Shown here: positions 17,886 through 27,583 of the stretch, piece by piece
Position numbering within the stretch: position 1 is the stretch's first letter
Layout of the letters: the number at the start of each line of letters is the position of its first letter
Source: Pseudomonas cichorii
GTDB taxonomy: Bacteria > Pseudomonadota > Gammaproteobacteria > Pseudomonadales > Pseudomonadaceae
DNA length: 64,000 nt
Assembly (NCBI RefSeq): GCF_003700275.1
Contig: NZ_RBRE01000033.1
Location: 62,001-126,000 of the forward strand
Direction: 5' to 3'
Made by a program: the position numbers and the translations under genes
The notes under the pieces: model-generated
Told to the model about the DNA's origin: nothing
What the model saw: only the letters and a program-made list of their open reading frames with translations
Database searches by the model: none

Positions 17886-19817
17886 TCAGGTTTGAGCGTC
17901 GACCGGTAATTTTAGTAGCGGCTCCTGAAAACGCAGCAATCGTCCGGCATTGCCCAATACCAGCAACGTGCTGAGGTTGTGCAGCACCGCCGCGATCATC
18001 GCACCCGCGACACCCAGCAGACCAAAGGCTGCCAGCGCCACGATAGCCAGCGTCCAGCCAAGGCCGATGATCACGTTGACTTGCAGGGTCTGGCGACACA
18101 GGCGGCTGAGGCGTACGCAAGTACCGAGACGTCGCAGGTCGCTGCCGATCAGCACGATATCCGCCGAAGCCAGCGCGATATCGGCACCACCCGCGCCCAT
18201 CGCAACCCCGACCACTCCGGCCTTCAAGGCCAGCGAATCGTTGATCCCGTCACCGACCACCATGGGCCTGAAGCCCTGGGCAATTTCGCCCTTGACCCGG
18301 TTGAGCTTGTCCTCGGGCAATGCCTGAGCCTGCACATCGACAATCCCCACTTCCCTGGCCAGATTGGCGGCCACAGTCTGACGATCACCGGTCAGCAACA
18401 CTTGCCGGCCCAGGCCCAACTCGCGCAAATCCGCCAGCGCCTTGTGGGCTTCGGGTTTGAGAGTGTCGGACAGCAGCAGCCAGGCCTGGAATACCCCGTC
18501 CAGCGCCAGTCCGGCCAGCGGGCCGTCGTGCTCGGGCACCGCAGGCGTGGCAATCCCCAGTTGCTGGAACAATTCGGGGCGCCCCAACGCCGCCTCGCCA
18601 TGCGTGGTCATGGCCACGACACCCAATCCCTGGCGCTCGCGAATATCACTGAGCGCCAGCAAGCGATCCTTGTCCACCAGCCCGGCCAGCGCCCGGCTGA
18701 CCGGATGACTGCTGGCCGATCCCAGGCTGGCCGCCAGCGGCAGCAGGTCCGCATGTCCGGCGCTGTCCTGGATCGATTGCAGACGCAGGCTGCCGAAAGT
18801 CAGGGTGCCGGTTTTATCCACAACCAGCGAAGTCAGGTCGGCCAGTTCTTCAAGGAAGGCCGAACTGCGGATCAGGATTCCATGACGGGCTGCCACCGCG
18901 ATGCCCGCGATGGCGGTGGCCGGAGCCGAGAGCACCAGCGCACAGGGACAGGCGGCTACCAGCACGGCCAGCATCGCTTGCGCGTCCTGGGTAATGAACC
19001 AGGTCAATGCTGCAATCAGCAATACCAGCACCATATAGCTGCCGGCATAACGCTCCAGCAAGCGGGTGATCGGCGGCTTGGAGCGCTCGGCGTTCTGCAT
19101 CAGCGCGATGACCTTACCCAGCGTGGACTGCTCGCCGATCCGCGTCACTTCGATGCGCAGCAGGCCGTCGAGGTTGATCGCCCCGCCGTAAACCTCCATG
19201 CCGACCTGAGCTTCCAGCGGAACCGACTCGCCGGTAATCGAGGAAGTATCTAGGCTGGCCTGACCGGCAATCACCCGGCCATCGGCCGGCACGCGGTCGC
19301 CGGCCCGCACTTCGACCCGGTCGCCAGCCAGCAGCGTCGAGTTATCCACTTCATCGATACTGCCGTCGGCATTGATTCGTCTGGCATGACTGCGCGTCAG
19401 CCGCCCCAGCGCCTGAATGGCTTCCTGCGAGCCGATCACGCTGCGCTCTTCCAGCACGTGGCCGAAGATCATGATGATCGGCAGCAAGGCCGCGGTCATC
19501 AAATCGCCGGTGGCCCATGCGCCCAGCATCGCCAGGGCAATCAACTGGTCGGTGATGCCATGCAGGCTTGGATGACACAGGCTGTGCCAACCGGCACTGA
19601 TCACCGGAATCGCCACCAGCAACGAAGCCACGCCCAGCAGCAACTGGCTGACACCGGTCTGCCCGGGCGCAATCAGGTGCCAGATCAGGCCCAGCGCCAA
19701 CAGACCCAAGGCCAGCATGGCCAGGGTCAACTGCCGGGCCGCGCTGCGTTGCTCTGCCCCGCTCAGCAGGCTGGCGGGTTCAGTTCGGGCGTGGGTGTGA
19801 ACGGCTTCGCCACTCAT
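17886..19817 (-). CDS. hmtA: HmtA-like P1B-type heavy-metal ATPase (probable zinc/copper importer)
   Basis: The 643-residue pump has the P1B layout: transmembrane CPC motif VAACPCALVLSAP (C290-P-C292), phosphorylation loop DKTGTLT (D334), SHP (370-372), and hinge GDGINDS (~522). There is no N-terminal HMA metal-binding domain, only a short tail with two histidines. It resembles P. aeruginosa HmtA, which imports zinc and copper, more than the exporters ZntA or CopA. It is the last gene of a four-gene operon with ATGA-type 4-bp overlaps behind three SPFH proteins. A Zur-like site precedes the operon, consistent with import rather than efflux. Confidence 0.85.
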   Translation of the reverse strand: MSGEAVHTHARTEPASLLSGAEQRSAARQLTLAMLALGLLALGLIWHLIAPGQTGVSQLLLGVASLLVAIPVISAGWHSLCHPSLHGITDQLIALAMLGAWATGDLMTAALLPIIMIFGHVLEERSVIGSQEAIQALGRLTRSHARRINADGSIDEVDNSTLLAGDRVEVRAGDRVPADGRVIAGQASLDTSSITGESVPLEAQVGMEVYGGAINLDGLLRIEVTRIGEQSTLGKVIALMQNAERSKPPITRLLERYAGSYMVLVLLIAALTWFITQDAQAMLAVLVAACPCALVLSAPATAIAGIAVAARHGILIRSSAFLEELADLTSLVVDKTGTLTFGSLRLQSIQDSAGHADLLPLAASLGSASSHPVSRALAGLVDKDRLLALSDIRERQGLGVVAMTTHGEAALGRPELFQQLGIATPAVPEHDGPLAGLALDGVFQAWLLLSDTLKPEAHKALADLRELGLGRQVLLTGDRQTVAANLAREVGIVDVQAQALPEDKLNRVKGEIAQGFRPMVVGDGINDSLALKAGVVGVAMGAGGADIALASADIVLIGSDLRRLGTCVRLSRLCRQTLQVNVIIGLGWTLAIVALAAFGLLGVAGAMIAAVLHNLSTLLVLGNAGRLLRFQEPLLKLPVDAQT

Positions 19818-20857
19818 TGTTCGGCTCCCTGAATGATCAGGCGGGAATCGTCTTTGGGGTCGACAGTGGTGACCGAGCCAGCCTGCCCCAGAATTTTCGG
19901 CACCCGCTCACGGTAGAGACGCTGCAACAGACCGGGATCGTTCCGGTTCTGGACCGACTGCGCCAGACTGGCCACCGTCGCGGTATCGGTGCGCGCCCTG
20001 GCCAGGCGCTCCGAGGCCTGGGCATGCGCCACCTGCAAGGTACGGTCGGCTTGCTGGTTGGCGGCCTGGGTGAGCTTTTCTGCGTCGTTATGAGCGTTGG
20101 CCACTGCCTGATCCGCCTGCTGACTGGCGGTCAGCACGGCATTGAAAGCATTGACCGCAGGCTTGGGCAGACTGGACTGCACATCCACCCGCGCCACTTC
20201 CAGGCCTATCCCGACACCTGTGGCTTCGAGTTCGGCCAGACGCTGATTGATGCCGCGCACCAGATCGCCACGCAAGCGCTCGCGCCGTTCGGCGGCTCCG
20301 CTGTCGGCGCCGATCAGTTCGGGGCGGGCAACCAGGATAGTGTCCAAGTCACGCGCCGCCGTCAGCGCCACGGCACTGCGATTGACCAGCCGCTCCAGTG
20401 CAGGCAACACATGCTCGCCTTGCAGAACGAAGGCATATGGATCGGTCACCTTGTAGAACACCGTCACGTCGAGTTGCACCACGCCGGCATCGCCGGTCAG
20501 CAGAAAACCCGAGCCGGCCAGCGCATCGCTCATGGGCACGGCAAAGGTGGCGACCTCGTCGGCCTTCAACGCCTGTGGCGAACGCAACAGGGTTTCCACC
20601 CGACGCTCGATCACCCGGTCCGCCGAAGGCAGCAGCACTACACGCTCGAAAGGCTGCGGCCAGGCGATCAGCAAACCGGCATTCTGAATCCGCTCCAGCG
20701 CACCGAAGCGCATCACCACCGCGCGGTTCTGAGGATCTATCTGCCGCACGTTGGACGTCACCCAGCCCAGCGCCGCCAGCAGCGTCACGCCATACAGCCC
20801 CAGAAACGCCAGGCGACTGGCCTGCAACCATGGGCTGTTGACCGAAGGCTCGCTCAT
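19814..20857 (-). CDS. SPFH-domain membrane protein (HflK-like), third gene of metal-ATPase operon
   Basis: The 347-residue protein has one N-terminal membrane helix (LAFLGLYGVTLLAALGWVTS, ~15-35) followed by an SPFH/Band 7 domain (~38-250) opening with RQIDPQNRAVVMRFGALERIQNAGLLIAWPQPFERV. A long Ala/Gln-rich coiled-coil helix follows (~230-310, ASQQADQAVANAHNDAEKL). It should form membrane-bound oligomeric rings or scaffolds like HflK/C. It is distinct from the housekeeping hflKC, whose neighbours (hfq, hflX) are absent here. Its start overlaps the previous stop, so it is translationally coupled. Confidence 0.8.
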   Translation of the reverse strand: MSEPSVNSPWLQASRLAFLGLYGVTLLAALGWVTSNVRQIDPQNRAVVMRFGALERIQNAGLLIAWPQPFERVVLLPSADRVIERRVETLLRSPQALKADEVATFAVPMSDALAGSGFLLTGDAGVVQLDVTVFYKVTDPYAFVLQGEHVLPALERLVNRSAVALTAARDLDTILVARPELIGADSGAAERRERLRGDLVRGINQRLAELEATGVGIGLEVARVDVQSSLPKPAVNAFNAVLTASQQADQAVANAHNDAEKLTQAANQQADRTLQVAHAQASERLARARTDTATVASLAQSVQNRNDPGLLQRLYRERVPKILGQAGSVTTVDPKDDSRLIIQGAEQ

Positions 20858-21882
20858 GGTTGCGATCCGCTCTTGCCATCCAGGGTCGGCGGCCCGTCCA
20901 CCAGCACCCGGAACGGCGCAGCGTCGGTACGCAGGATCAGCCGGGTGCCCGGCGTCACCACCGTACCCAGCGTGTCGAGGGAGCGCAGCAGGTTGTAGAG
21001 CTGCGGCGAGCCCGCGTAGGCGCGGCCATAGATTTCGGCCGCCTCGACCCGCGACTGGGCTTCGATATCGGCAGCCTTGACCGTCGCATCGGCCTCGACA
21101 ATCCGCGCATCGCGCTCGGCAGCGGAACGGATCTGCGCAGCTTCACGCTTGCCTGCGGCAGTGCGTTCGGTGGCGATGGTTTCCCGTTCGGCGCGCATCC
21201 GGTCGACCGTGGCATTAAGCGTCACCGAAGGCAGGGTCAGCCGCTCGACGCCAACCTGCAGGACTTTCACCCCGTATGTAGTGAGCAACTGCTGCTCGAT
21301 CTGCTGGCGCAACTGGTTCTCGAAAGCCGTGATGTTGACCTTGCTGGCATCGGTGTTGACCAGGCTCGACAGGTCGAAGCTGCTGGCCGTGGTTTCCAGC
21401 GCCGAGCCAATAAAGGTGCGGATCTGCCGGGCCGCTTCATCGGGCTGGTTCTGCACCGCGCGCATGAAGCGCTGCACGTTGTCGCCGTCGCCCTGCACCT
21501 GCCACGCTACATACGCCTGAACGATGATTCGCAGACCGTCGCGGGTGCCGACATCCTGCAAACCGCTGGAGGTGGTACGCAAGCGCAGGTCAACAGGAAT
21601 GGCCGCCTCGAACGGCGCCGGCCAGCGCCAGCTCAGCCCCGGCTCCAGCAAGACCCGGGACGGATTGCCGAAGCGGGTAATGACCGTCGCTTCACCCGAG
21701 CGGACTTGCACAAGACTCGCTGCCGCCAGGGCAAAGGCGATCAGCACGCCAGCCAGGCCCATGCGTAGCCAGGTGCGCTGCGCAGGACCGGCGTCACCAT
21801 GATGATGGTGATGATGTACGCCATGGGCATGACCGCTGTGATCATGTTCATGATGGTCGTGGTGGTGATGGAACAGACTCAA
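20854..21882 (-). CDS. SPFH-domain membrane protein with histidine-rich N-terminus (HflC-like)
   Basis: The 342-residue protein starts with a cytoplasmic tail holding 16 histidines in the first 30 residues (for example FHHHHDHHEHDH and a run of six His), an obvious zinc/nickel-binding sequence. A single membrane helix (~43-65) and an SPFH domain follow (VRSGEATVITRFGNPSRVLLEP...WRWPAPFEAAIPVDLR), then a charged coiled coil (TVDRMRAERETIATERTAAGKREAAQIRS). Family members usually lack such a tail. The operon context with a metal ATPase suggests metal buffering or handover near the pump. Confidence 0.83.
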   Translation of the reverse strand: MSLFHHHHDHHEHDHSGHAHGVHHHHHHGDAGPAQRTWLRMGLAGVLIAFALAAASLVQVRSGEATVITRFGNPSRVLLEPGLSWRWPAPFEAAIPVDLRLRTTSSGLQDVGTRDGLRIIVQAYVAWQVQGDGDNVQRFMRAVQNQPDEAARQIRTFIGSALETTASSFDLSSLVNTDASKVNITAFENQLRQQIEQQLLTTYGVKVLQVGVERLTLPSVTLNATVDRMRAERETIATERTAAGKREAAQIRSAAERDARIVEADATVKAADIEAQSRVEAAEIYGRAYAGSPQLYNLLRSLDTLGTVVTPGTRLILRTDAAPFRVLVDGPPTLDGKSGSQP

Positions 21883-23843
21883 GGGACGACTCCTGGCTGA
21901 GCGGCTTTACGCGGCACCGTTGGGTCTGCCGGTGGGGTGAAGGTGCGCAGGTCGATGGTCGGCGCGCTGTCGCCGCCCAGACGGTGATCGATAACCAGCA
22001 AACGGGCATTGCCCAGGCCGTGGCTGAGCTGGGCCAGATACTGTTCCAGCAGAAACGCCTGGCCGGCCTTGGCGTAGGCCTGACGCTCGGCGCTGAAGCG
22101 CAGGTCCGAACCCTGGGCCGTGGCCAACACTTCCCGGGCGTTGGCGCTGGCCTGATCATGGGCGACGCTGGCATTGAGCTGCGCCTGATTGGCCTTGTCG
22201 CTGGCCGCGCCACGTTCACGGGCAATCAGGGCCTGGGCGCTGATCTGCGCAGCCTGCACGGCATGGTAGGCATTGGCGGCACCGGCAGGCGGGTGAATCG
22301 CCTCGACCACGGTGGCGAGAATTTCCACACCGCTGTCCAGACGCTGCAAGTCCGCCTGAACTGCCTTGCCGATATCCTCGGTCAGACCGGTGCGTTGCTC
22401 GCCGAGCAGTTCATCCAGAGTGCGGCTGGCAAAATCGTGGACCAGTACCCGACTGGCAGTACTGCGGATCAGAGTCGGTACGTCGGCGCTGTTGTAGGTG
22501 GCAGCCAGCGCTGCTGCGTCGCTCAGACCGATGCGATAGACAAAGCGCACGTCCATGTTCACCACCTGGAAGCTCTGCCGGTCGCCCGCGCTGCTGGCGA
22601 TCACCTGGGACTTTTCATTGATATGGCTGGCGTCCCACAGGCGGTTGGCACTGGCGGGCGGCGGACCTTCGGCAGGATCCTGAAGCTGCTCGACAGCACT
22701 GGCCTCGGAAACACTGGTGGCCAACTCATGAACCACGCCGTTTTCCACCGCCAGCACCTGGCCGAACGGCCAGGGCAGACCGACCTGCAGGCCAGGACCG
22801 AACACTTCCACCGGCTTGCCGAAACGCTCGTAGATCCCGCGTCCGTGCATGGGGATTTCATGCACGCCGGTCAACGCCCAGCCCAAGGCCGTGATCACCG
22901 CCAGTACCGGAACAAAGGCGCGACGCATATAGCTCAACGCCCAGATCTGGCGCAGGTCGATACCGAACCGGTTGTGCAATTCATGTTGCAGGACCAGCAA
23001 CGGACGAGGTGGCCAGCGCAGCAGATCGGTAGTCAGGCTGCTGGCCAGCAAGCGCGGCTCAAGGCGTTCATTGCGCGGCGTGAACAGCGAAAGCAGTGCG
23101 CGCAGCAGAAACTCGATGGCAACCAGAGTTGGCAGAATGCCGATCAACACTGCCAGCCGTGGCGGCCAGACGCGGTCGGTGCTGGCAAAGAACAGACACA
23201 AGGCGCCGACCAGCAAGACCCCGATCACCATGCGGGTCAGTTGCGCCAATGGCCCGGCTTCGGGCCATTGCGCGCTCTGCTCGTGACTCAACTGCCGCTC
23301 CAGCACCAGCAAGCCGAACGCCATCAGCAGCAGGATGCTGCCAGCCAGATTCGCCACCGATGACAACTCGGTGCCGGGTAGCGTCAGGTTCCAGACCAGG
23401 CGGATGCAGATCAGCGCCAGTAATGACCAGCCCGCAAGCCACAAGACCGGAGCCCCCAGTTGGGCAAGCAGCGCTTCACTGGCATCGCTGAACCGGGTCA
23501 GCAGGCGTTCATACCAGCCTGCCTCGTCGCTCTGCGCCAACGGCAGGCCAGACTCAACGGGCGCGAGTGTGCCAAGGGCGCGGGCGCGCCAGCGGGCGAC
23601 TCCCATGGCCGATTGCAAGCCTGCCGCCAGCAGCAACAGGGCCACAGCGCTGCTGACCAGCACTGCCATCCACAGGGAAGTCGGGGAAAACAGATCGACG
23701 AACAGCGCCAGCACCAGTCCGGTAACGCCCGTTGCGGCAGCCAGATACATGAGTCGGCTCAGGCGCAGCGCCTGCTGTGCAGCCAGTTGAAAGCGTGGCA
23801 GTCCTTCAAGGTCTGCATGCCCGACATCCAGATCAACCCGCAT
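21879..23843 (-). CDS. Large polytopic membrane protein with C-terminal SPFH domain, first gene of metal-ATPase operon
   Basis: The protein is about 654 residues. The N-terminal half holds roughly six to seven hydrophobic segments (first ~30-65, later ~125-260 and ~300-325), and the C-terminal half is an SPFH domain (MHGRGIYERFGKPVEVFGPGL onward, ~350-560) with an Ala/Gln-rich coiled coil. The start is ATG at 23843 behind GGGGTG; a GTG two codons upstream is possible. The combination of a polytopic domain with SPFH is unusual compared with single-pass HflK/HflC. A Zur-like operator lies 39 bp upstream. Confidence 0.78.
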   Translation of the reverse strand: MRVDLDVGHADLEGLPRFQLAAQQALRLSRLMYLAAATGVTGLVLALFVDLFSPTSLWMAVLVSSAVALLLLAAGLQSAMGVARWRARALGTLAPVESGLPLAQSDEAGWYERLLTRFSDASEALLAQLGAPVLWLAGWSLLALICIRLVWNLTLPGTELSSVANLAGSILLLMAFGLLVLERQLSHEQSAQWPEAGPLAQLTRMVIGVLLVGALCLFFASTDRVWPPRLAVLIGILPTLVAIEFLLRALLSLFTPRNERLEPRLLASSLTTDLLRWPPRPLLVLQHELHNRFGIDLRQIWALSYMRRAFVPVLAVITALGWALTGVHEIPMHGRGIYERFGKPVEVFGPGLQVGLPWPFGQVLAVENGVVHELATSVSEASAVEQLQDPAEGPPPASANRLWDASHINEKSQVIASSAGDRQSFQVVNMDVRFVYRIGLSDAAALAATYNSADVPTLIRSTASRVLVHDFASRTLDELLGEQRTGLTEDIGKAVQADLQRLDSGVEILATVVEAIHPPAGAANAYHAVQAAQISAQALIARERGAASDKANQAQLNASVAHDQASANAREVLATAQGSDLRFSAERQAYAKAGQAFLLEQYLAQLSHGLGNARLLVIDHRLGGDSAPTIDLRTFTPPADPTVPRKAAQPGVVP

Positions 23844-23881
23844 TATCACCCCGGAACATGCCTGATAATCAGCATGATAGC

Positions 23882-23894
23882 GTTACGATATAAC
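23882..23894. promoter_or_regulatory. Candidate Zur operator upstream of SPFH/P-type ATPase operon
   Basis: GTTACGATATAAC keeps both outer half-sites (GTTA...TATAAC) and matches the perfect operator at 12506-12518 in 10 of 13 positions. It is 39 bp before the operon start, next to a TATCAT -10-like element on the minus strand. Confidence 0.55.
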
Positions 23895-24381
23895 CTTGAT
23901 CGTGAAACTTTCGTCAGCAAGATCCGCGAATCGATTCGCGCAAAACGGTGTTTCGATGGGATGTCAAAAGCCTCTTCCCGGATAAGCGGAGCGCCGCCCG
24001 ATCCGGTCCCACAGTCCAACTGTTTGCCTCCTGCTGGGGTTGGTTTGGGGGTTGCTGTGCCATCAAAATGATTGCTGAATATTGCATGTTTATCCGGTTT
24101 TAAACAGGCTCCGATAAACCGCCTTATCCGCCCCGCTCAGCCGAAAGCCTTGTCCCATGCGGCGGGGAGCGTGACGAGGCTGTCGGCTCGCTCCTGAAAC
24201 CTTTCATCAAGCGCCTCCTGAACGCTGTATTCATTGACGATGAGCGGCATTTTTTTTCGCCTTTTTTGGAACAGCATCTCGTCTTTGTTATCTGTTGTGG
24301 GTAGTTTGCGTTCGGCAAGGAGTCGTTGGCGCGCCATTTTCTTGTGCAGGACGCACAGAATTACTCAGAGGCTTCACTTTT
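23895..24381. other. Intergenic region before opgD
   Basis: The ~490 bp between the SPFH operon and opgD contains a possible small minus-strand gene (see 24137-24250), A-rich stretches around 24245-24275 and short runs such as 'ggttggtttgggggttg'. I see no terminator, tRNA or insertion sequence. The opgD promoter must lie here but I cannot place it. Confidence 0.4.
24137..24250 (-). CDS. Possible small protein, unknown
   Basis: An ATG at 24250 with AAAGGCG eight bases upstream opens a 37-residue frame ([20 protein letters not shown] ... ending [11 protein letters not shown]). An in-frame ATG at 24337 would extend it to 66 residues (beginning [11 protein letters not shown]) but has no ribosome-binding site. 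Codon use is GC3-rich, like real genes here. It may also be a fragment of a decayed gene. No family is recognised. Confidence 0.3.
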   Translation of the reverse strand: MPLIVNEYSVQEALDERFQERADSLVTLPAAWDKAFG

Positions 24382-26001
24382 ATGAATCGCAGGAATCTCC
24401 TTAAAGCTTCCATGGCGTTGGCCGCCTACAGCAGCTTGCCAGCCTCGGGGCTTTTTGCTGCGCGAGCGCTTGCCGCAGCAGCCGACGGCGAGATAGAGCA
24501 TTTCGATTTCCCGACACTCCAGGCTCACGCCAAACAACTGGCCGGCAAGGCCTATGTCAGCACCAAGCAGGTGCTGCCGCCAGTCCTGGCAAACATGACA
24601 CCACTGCAATTCAACGCCATCCGCTATGACCCGGCGCACTCCTTGTGGAATGAAGTCAAAGGCCAGCTGGATGTACAGTTCTTCCATGTCGGCATGGGCT
24701 TCAAGACACCCGTGCGCATGTACAGCCTGGACGCCAAGACCAAGCAGGCGCGGGAAGTACATTTCCGCCATGAGCTGTTCAATTATGAACACAGCGGCAT
24801 CGACAAGAATCTGGTCAAGGGTGACCTCGGCTTTGCCGGCTTCAAACTGTTCAAGGCCCCGGAAATCGCCGTCAACGATATCGTGTCGTTCCTTGGCGCC
24901 AGCTACTTCCGCGCGGTGGACAGCAACAAGCAGTACGGTCTGTCCGCACGTGGCCTGGCAATCGACACCTACGCCAAGCGCCAGGAAGAGTTTCCCGACT
25001 TCACCAAGTTCTGGTTCGAGACGCCTGAGAAGAACGCGACCCGCTTCGTGGTCTACGCCCTGCTCGACTCACCGAGTGCCACCGGCGCCTATCGCTTCGA
25101 TATCGACTGCCAGTCCGGCCAGGTGGTAATGGAAGTCGATGCGCATATCAATGCGCGTGCCGACATCGAACAGATGGGCATCACGCCGATGACCAGTATG
25201 TTCAGTTGCGGCACCCACGAGCGGCGGATGTGCGACACCATCCACCCGCAAATCCACGACTCCGACCGCCTGTCCATGTGGCGCGGCAACGGCGAGTGGA
25301 TCTGCCGTCCGCTGAACAACCCGGTCAAGGGACAATTCAACGCCTTTGCCGACAAGGACCCGAAAGGTTTCGGTCTGGTACAGAGCGATCACGAGTTCTC
25401 CAGCTATCAGGACACCGTGGTCTGGTACAGCCGCCGTCCGAGCCTGTGGGTCGAACCCACCACGGCATGGGGCGAAGGCGAAGTCAGCCTGCTGGAGCTT
25501 CCGACCACCGGCGAAACCATGGATAACATCGTGGTGTTCTGGACGCCGAAGGCCAAGGTCAAGGCTGGCGACTCGCTGAATTATGGCTACAAGCTGTTCT
25601 GGAGCCCGCTGCCACCGGTCAGCACGCCGCTGGCCCAGGTGCATGCCACCCGCTCAGGTATGGGCGGCTTCACCGAAGGCTGGGCACCGGGCGAGCATTA
25701 CCCCAAGTTCTGGGCGCGCCGCTTTGCGGTGGACTTCCATGGCGGCGGTCTGGATCGCCTGCCCGAAGGCACCGGCATCGAGCCGGTGGTCAGGGTTTCC
25801 CATGGCAAGTTGCAGGAGTTCAACATCCTGGTATTGCCGGACATCAAGGGTTACCGCATCACCTTCGACTGGGTGCCAGACAGCGATTCGGTAGAGCCGG
25901 TGGAAATGCGCATGTTCATTCGCACCGGGGATCGCACCCTGAGCGAAACCTGGCTGTACCAGTACTTCCCGCCAGCGCCGGACAAACGCAAATATCCGTA
26001 A
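24382..26001 (+). CDS. opgD: Osmoregulated periplasmic glucan biosynthesis protein OpgD
   Basis: The 539-residue periplasmic protein of the MdoG/OpgG family acts on the glucan backbone of osmoregulated periplasmic glucans. The N-terminus is a twin-arginine signal ([20 protein letters not shown]) with cleavage after ARALA, typical of OpgD rather than OpgG. Conserved stretches include RDPAHSLW-like [17 protein letters not shown] and [19 protein letters not shown]. The start was chosen because it places the Tat motif at the N-terminus. OpgH and OpgG are not nearby. Confidence 0.93.
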   Translation: MNRRNLLKASMALAAYSSLPASGLFAARALAAAADGEIEHFDFPTLQAHAKQLAGKAYVSTKQVLPPVLANMTPLQFNAIRYDPAHSLWNEVKGQLDVQFFHVGMGFKTPVRMYSLDAKTKQAREVHFRHELFNYEHSGIDKNLVKGDLGFAGFKLFKAPEIAVNDIVSFLGASYFRAVDSNKQYGLSARGLAIDTYAKRQEEFPDFTKFWFETPEKNATRFVVYALLDSPSATGAYRFDIDCQSGQVVMEVDAHINARADIEQMGITPMTSMFSCGTHERRMCDTIHPQIHDSDRLSMWRGNGEWICRPLNNPVKGQFNAFADKDPKGFGLVQSDHEFSSYQDTVVWYSRRPSLWVEPTTAWGEGEVSLLELPTTGETMDNIVVFWTPKAKVKAGDSLNYGYKLFWSPLPPVSTPLAQVHATRSGMGGFTEGWAPGEHYPKFWARRFAVDFHGGGLDRLPEGTGIEPVVRVSHGKLQEFNILVLPDIKGYRITFDWVPDSDSVEPVEMRMFIRTGDRTLSETWLYQYFPPAPDKRKYP

Positions 26002-26015
26002 GGATGTAGCCCCGG

Positions 26016-26070
26016 TTCGCCAATGAATTCGCTCCCACACGGTTGGAATGGGAGCGGATTCATCCGCGAA
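26016..26070. repeat. REP-like palindrome after opgD
   Basis: The arms ttcgccaatgaattcgctccca and tgggagcggattcatccgcgaa are inverted with few mismatches around a short loop. It shares the gaattcgctcc core with the elements at 7727 and 40842. Confidence 0.7.
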
Positions 26071-26266
26071 AATGATGACTCAATTTACTCCTGCGGTTGA
26101 CAGTTCGCTCAACTGCGACTGATATACCCTTGTCACGCCGTTGCGAGCATTCGCTCCAGACCTGTTCCCCCTCCCCGATTCATCCCCTTGTCGACCCGCC
26201 TGGCGCGGTCGAGGGCGGTAGCTTTGCCCATTCAAGGTTCCTGACGCCCTTCAGAAGGTCTACACC

Positions 26267-27574
26267 ATGGAGTTGAACCCTGCGGACACGGCAGAAGAGA
26301 AGTCGTCGATCCTGTCCTTCGATAAATCGACCATCGTGGTCTGGGTCGCCATCGGCCTGATTCTGGTCGAAACCTTTTCCGGCGCCCTGCGCTTCTATTT
26401 CGACAAGGCTGGCATCAGCCCGCTGCTCTACCTGCCCAAGATGGCCTGCGTGCTGCTGTTCGCCATGGAGCTGCGCACGCTCAAGGCCGGACGGCTGTTC
26501 TGGGCCTGCATGCTGGTGTGGCTGATCTACGGGATACTGGCGCTGCTGCATGGCGCCAGCGTGCTCAATCTGGCGTTCAGCCTGTTCGCCTTGAGCCCGC
26601 TGCTGTTCGGGCTGGTGTGCAGCGAGCACCTGTTCCATCGCCGCAAACTGCTCGGCTGGGCCATCGGTTTCTGTCTGCTGGCGTCCCTGGCAGGGCTGGC
26701 GCTGGACAAGTTCACCTTCGTCCCCTGGAAAGGCTACAGCTACAGCGTGGGTGAAACCCAACTGAGCGCCAACACTTCATGGAGTGCCGACGAGGAAGAC
26801 CGGGTGGCTGGTTTCGCCCGGATGTCCAGCCTGCTGGCAGTGCTCATCGCCATCTATGGCCTGTACCTGCTCATGTTCATCCGCTCGCGCCCGATGATCA
26901 TGCTGCTCAGCGCCGTGACGCTCTATGCGATCGTGCTGACGACCAGCAAAGGCCCTGCTGTGGCCTTTTTGCTGACCCTGGGCCTGCTGCTGATCCAGCG
27001 CATGACCTGGAGCTGTCGGCTGGCCTGCATCATGGCAGTGATGGCCGGCATGTTGCTGCCGACCCTGGGCCTGTTGCATGACTTCGATGCGCGAACGGTC
27101 AGCAGCGGCGGCAGTTCGATGGCATCGCTGTATGACCGGCTGAACAACACCTGGCCCAATATCACCGAAGCCATGACCCTGGCGGGCTGGGGCATTACCG
27201 GGGCGGGTTTCGGCATGGTCGGCAGCACGCTGACCATGTTTCCCGTGCCGGGCGCCGATATCTTCATGACCATCGACAGCAGTGTCCTGTACCTGTGGGT
27301 CATGCTGGGGATTACCGGATTGCTGCTGTATGCGCTGCAGATTCCCATGTTCTTTGCGCTGATCAACGATCAAAGCCAGCTGGCGCGGGTATTACTGTCG
27401 ATCAGTTTCTGCTGCTGCCTGATGAGCTGGACCACGGACATCTTCGAGGTCGCAGTGGCCAACCTGTTCATCGGCCTGGCCGTGGGGCATGTCGTGTTCG
27501 CCCGGCGCGAAGAAGATGCGCTGCCGACCCGCCCGACGGAAGTACAGATCACCGCCCTGCCCGCCCAGAACTGA
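26267..27574 (+). CDS. O-antigen ligase / exopolysaccharide polymerase-like membrane protein
   Basis: The 435-residue inner-membrane protein has about ten hydrophobic segments with a large extracytoplasmic loop (residues ~145-185 and ~280-320), typical of Wzy/WaaL-like polymerases. The loop holds the stretch WGITGAGFGMVGSTLTMFPVPG and the membrane part contains TTSKGPAVAFLLTLGLLLIQ, as in Wzy_C families. It would polymerise or ligate undecaprenyl-linked glycans, but no flippase, transferase or export genes are nearby. It is followed 9 bp later by a secreted glycoside hydrolase gene, forming a two-gene unit. Confidence 0.7.
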   Translation: MELNPADTAEEKSSILSFDKSTIVVWVAIGLILVETFSGALRFYFDKAGISPLLYLPKMACVLLFAMELRTLKAGRLFWACMLVWLIYGILALLHGASVLNLAFSLFALSPLLFGLVCSEHLFHRRKLLGWAIGFCLLASLAGLALDKFTFVPWKGYSYSVGETQLSANTSWSADEEDRVAGFARMSSLLAVLIAIYGLYLLMFIRSRPMIMLLSAVTLYAIVLTTSKGPAVAFLLTLGLLLIQRMTWSCRLACIMAVMAGMLLPTLGLLHDFDARTVSSGGSSMASLYDRLNNTWPNITEAMTLAGWGITGAGFGMVGSTLTMFPVPGADIFMTIDSSVLYLWVMLGITGLLLYALQIPMFFALINDQSQLARVLLSISFCCCLMSWTTDIFEVAVANLFIGLAVGHVVFARREEDALPTRPTEVQITALPAQN

Positions 27575-27583
27575 GGCTTTGCC

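Noticed and set aside
19345-19356. DnaA box at 'gttatccacttc'
   Set aside because: Last base differs (TTATCCACT); counted only perfect 9-mers.
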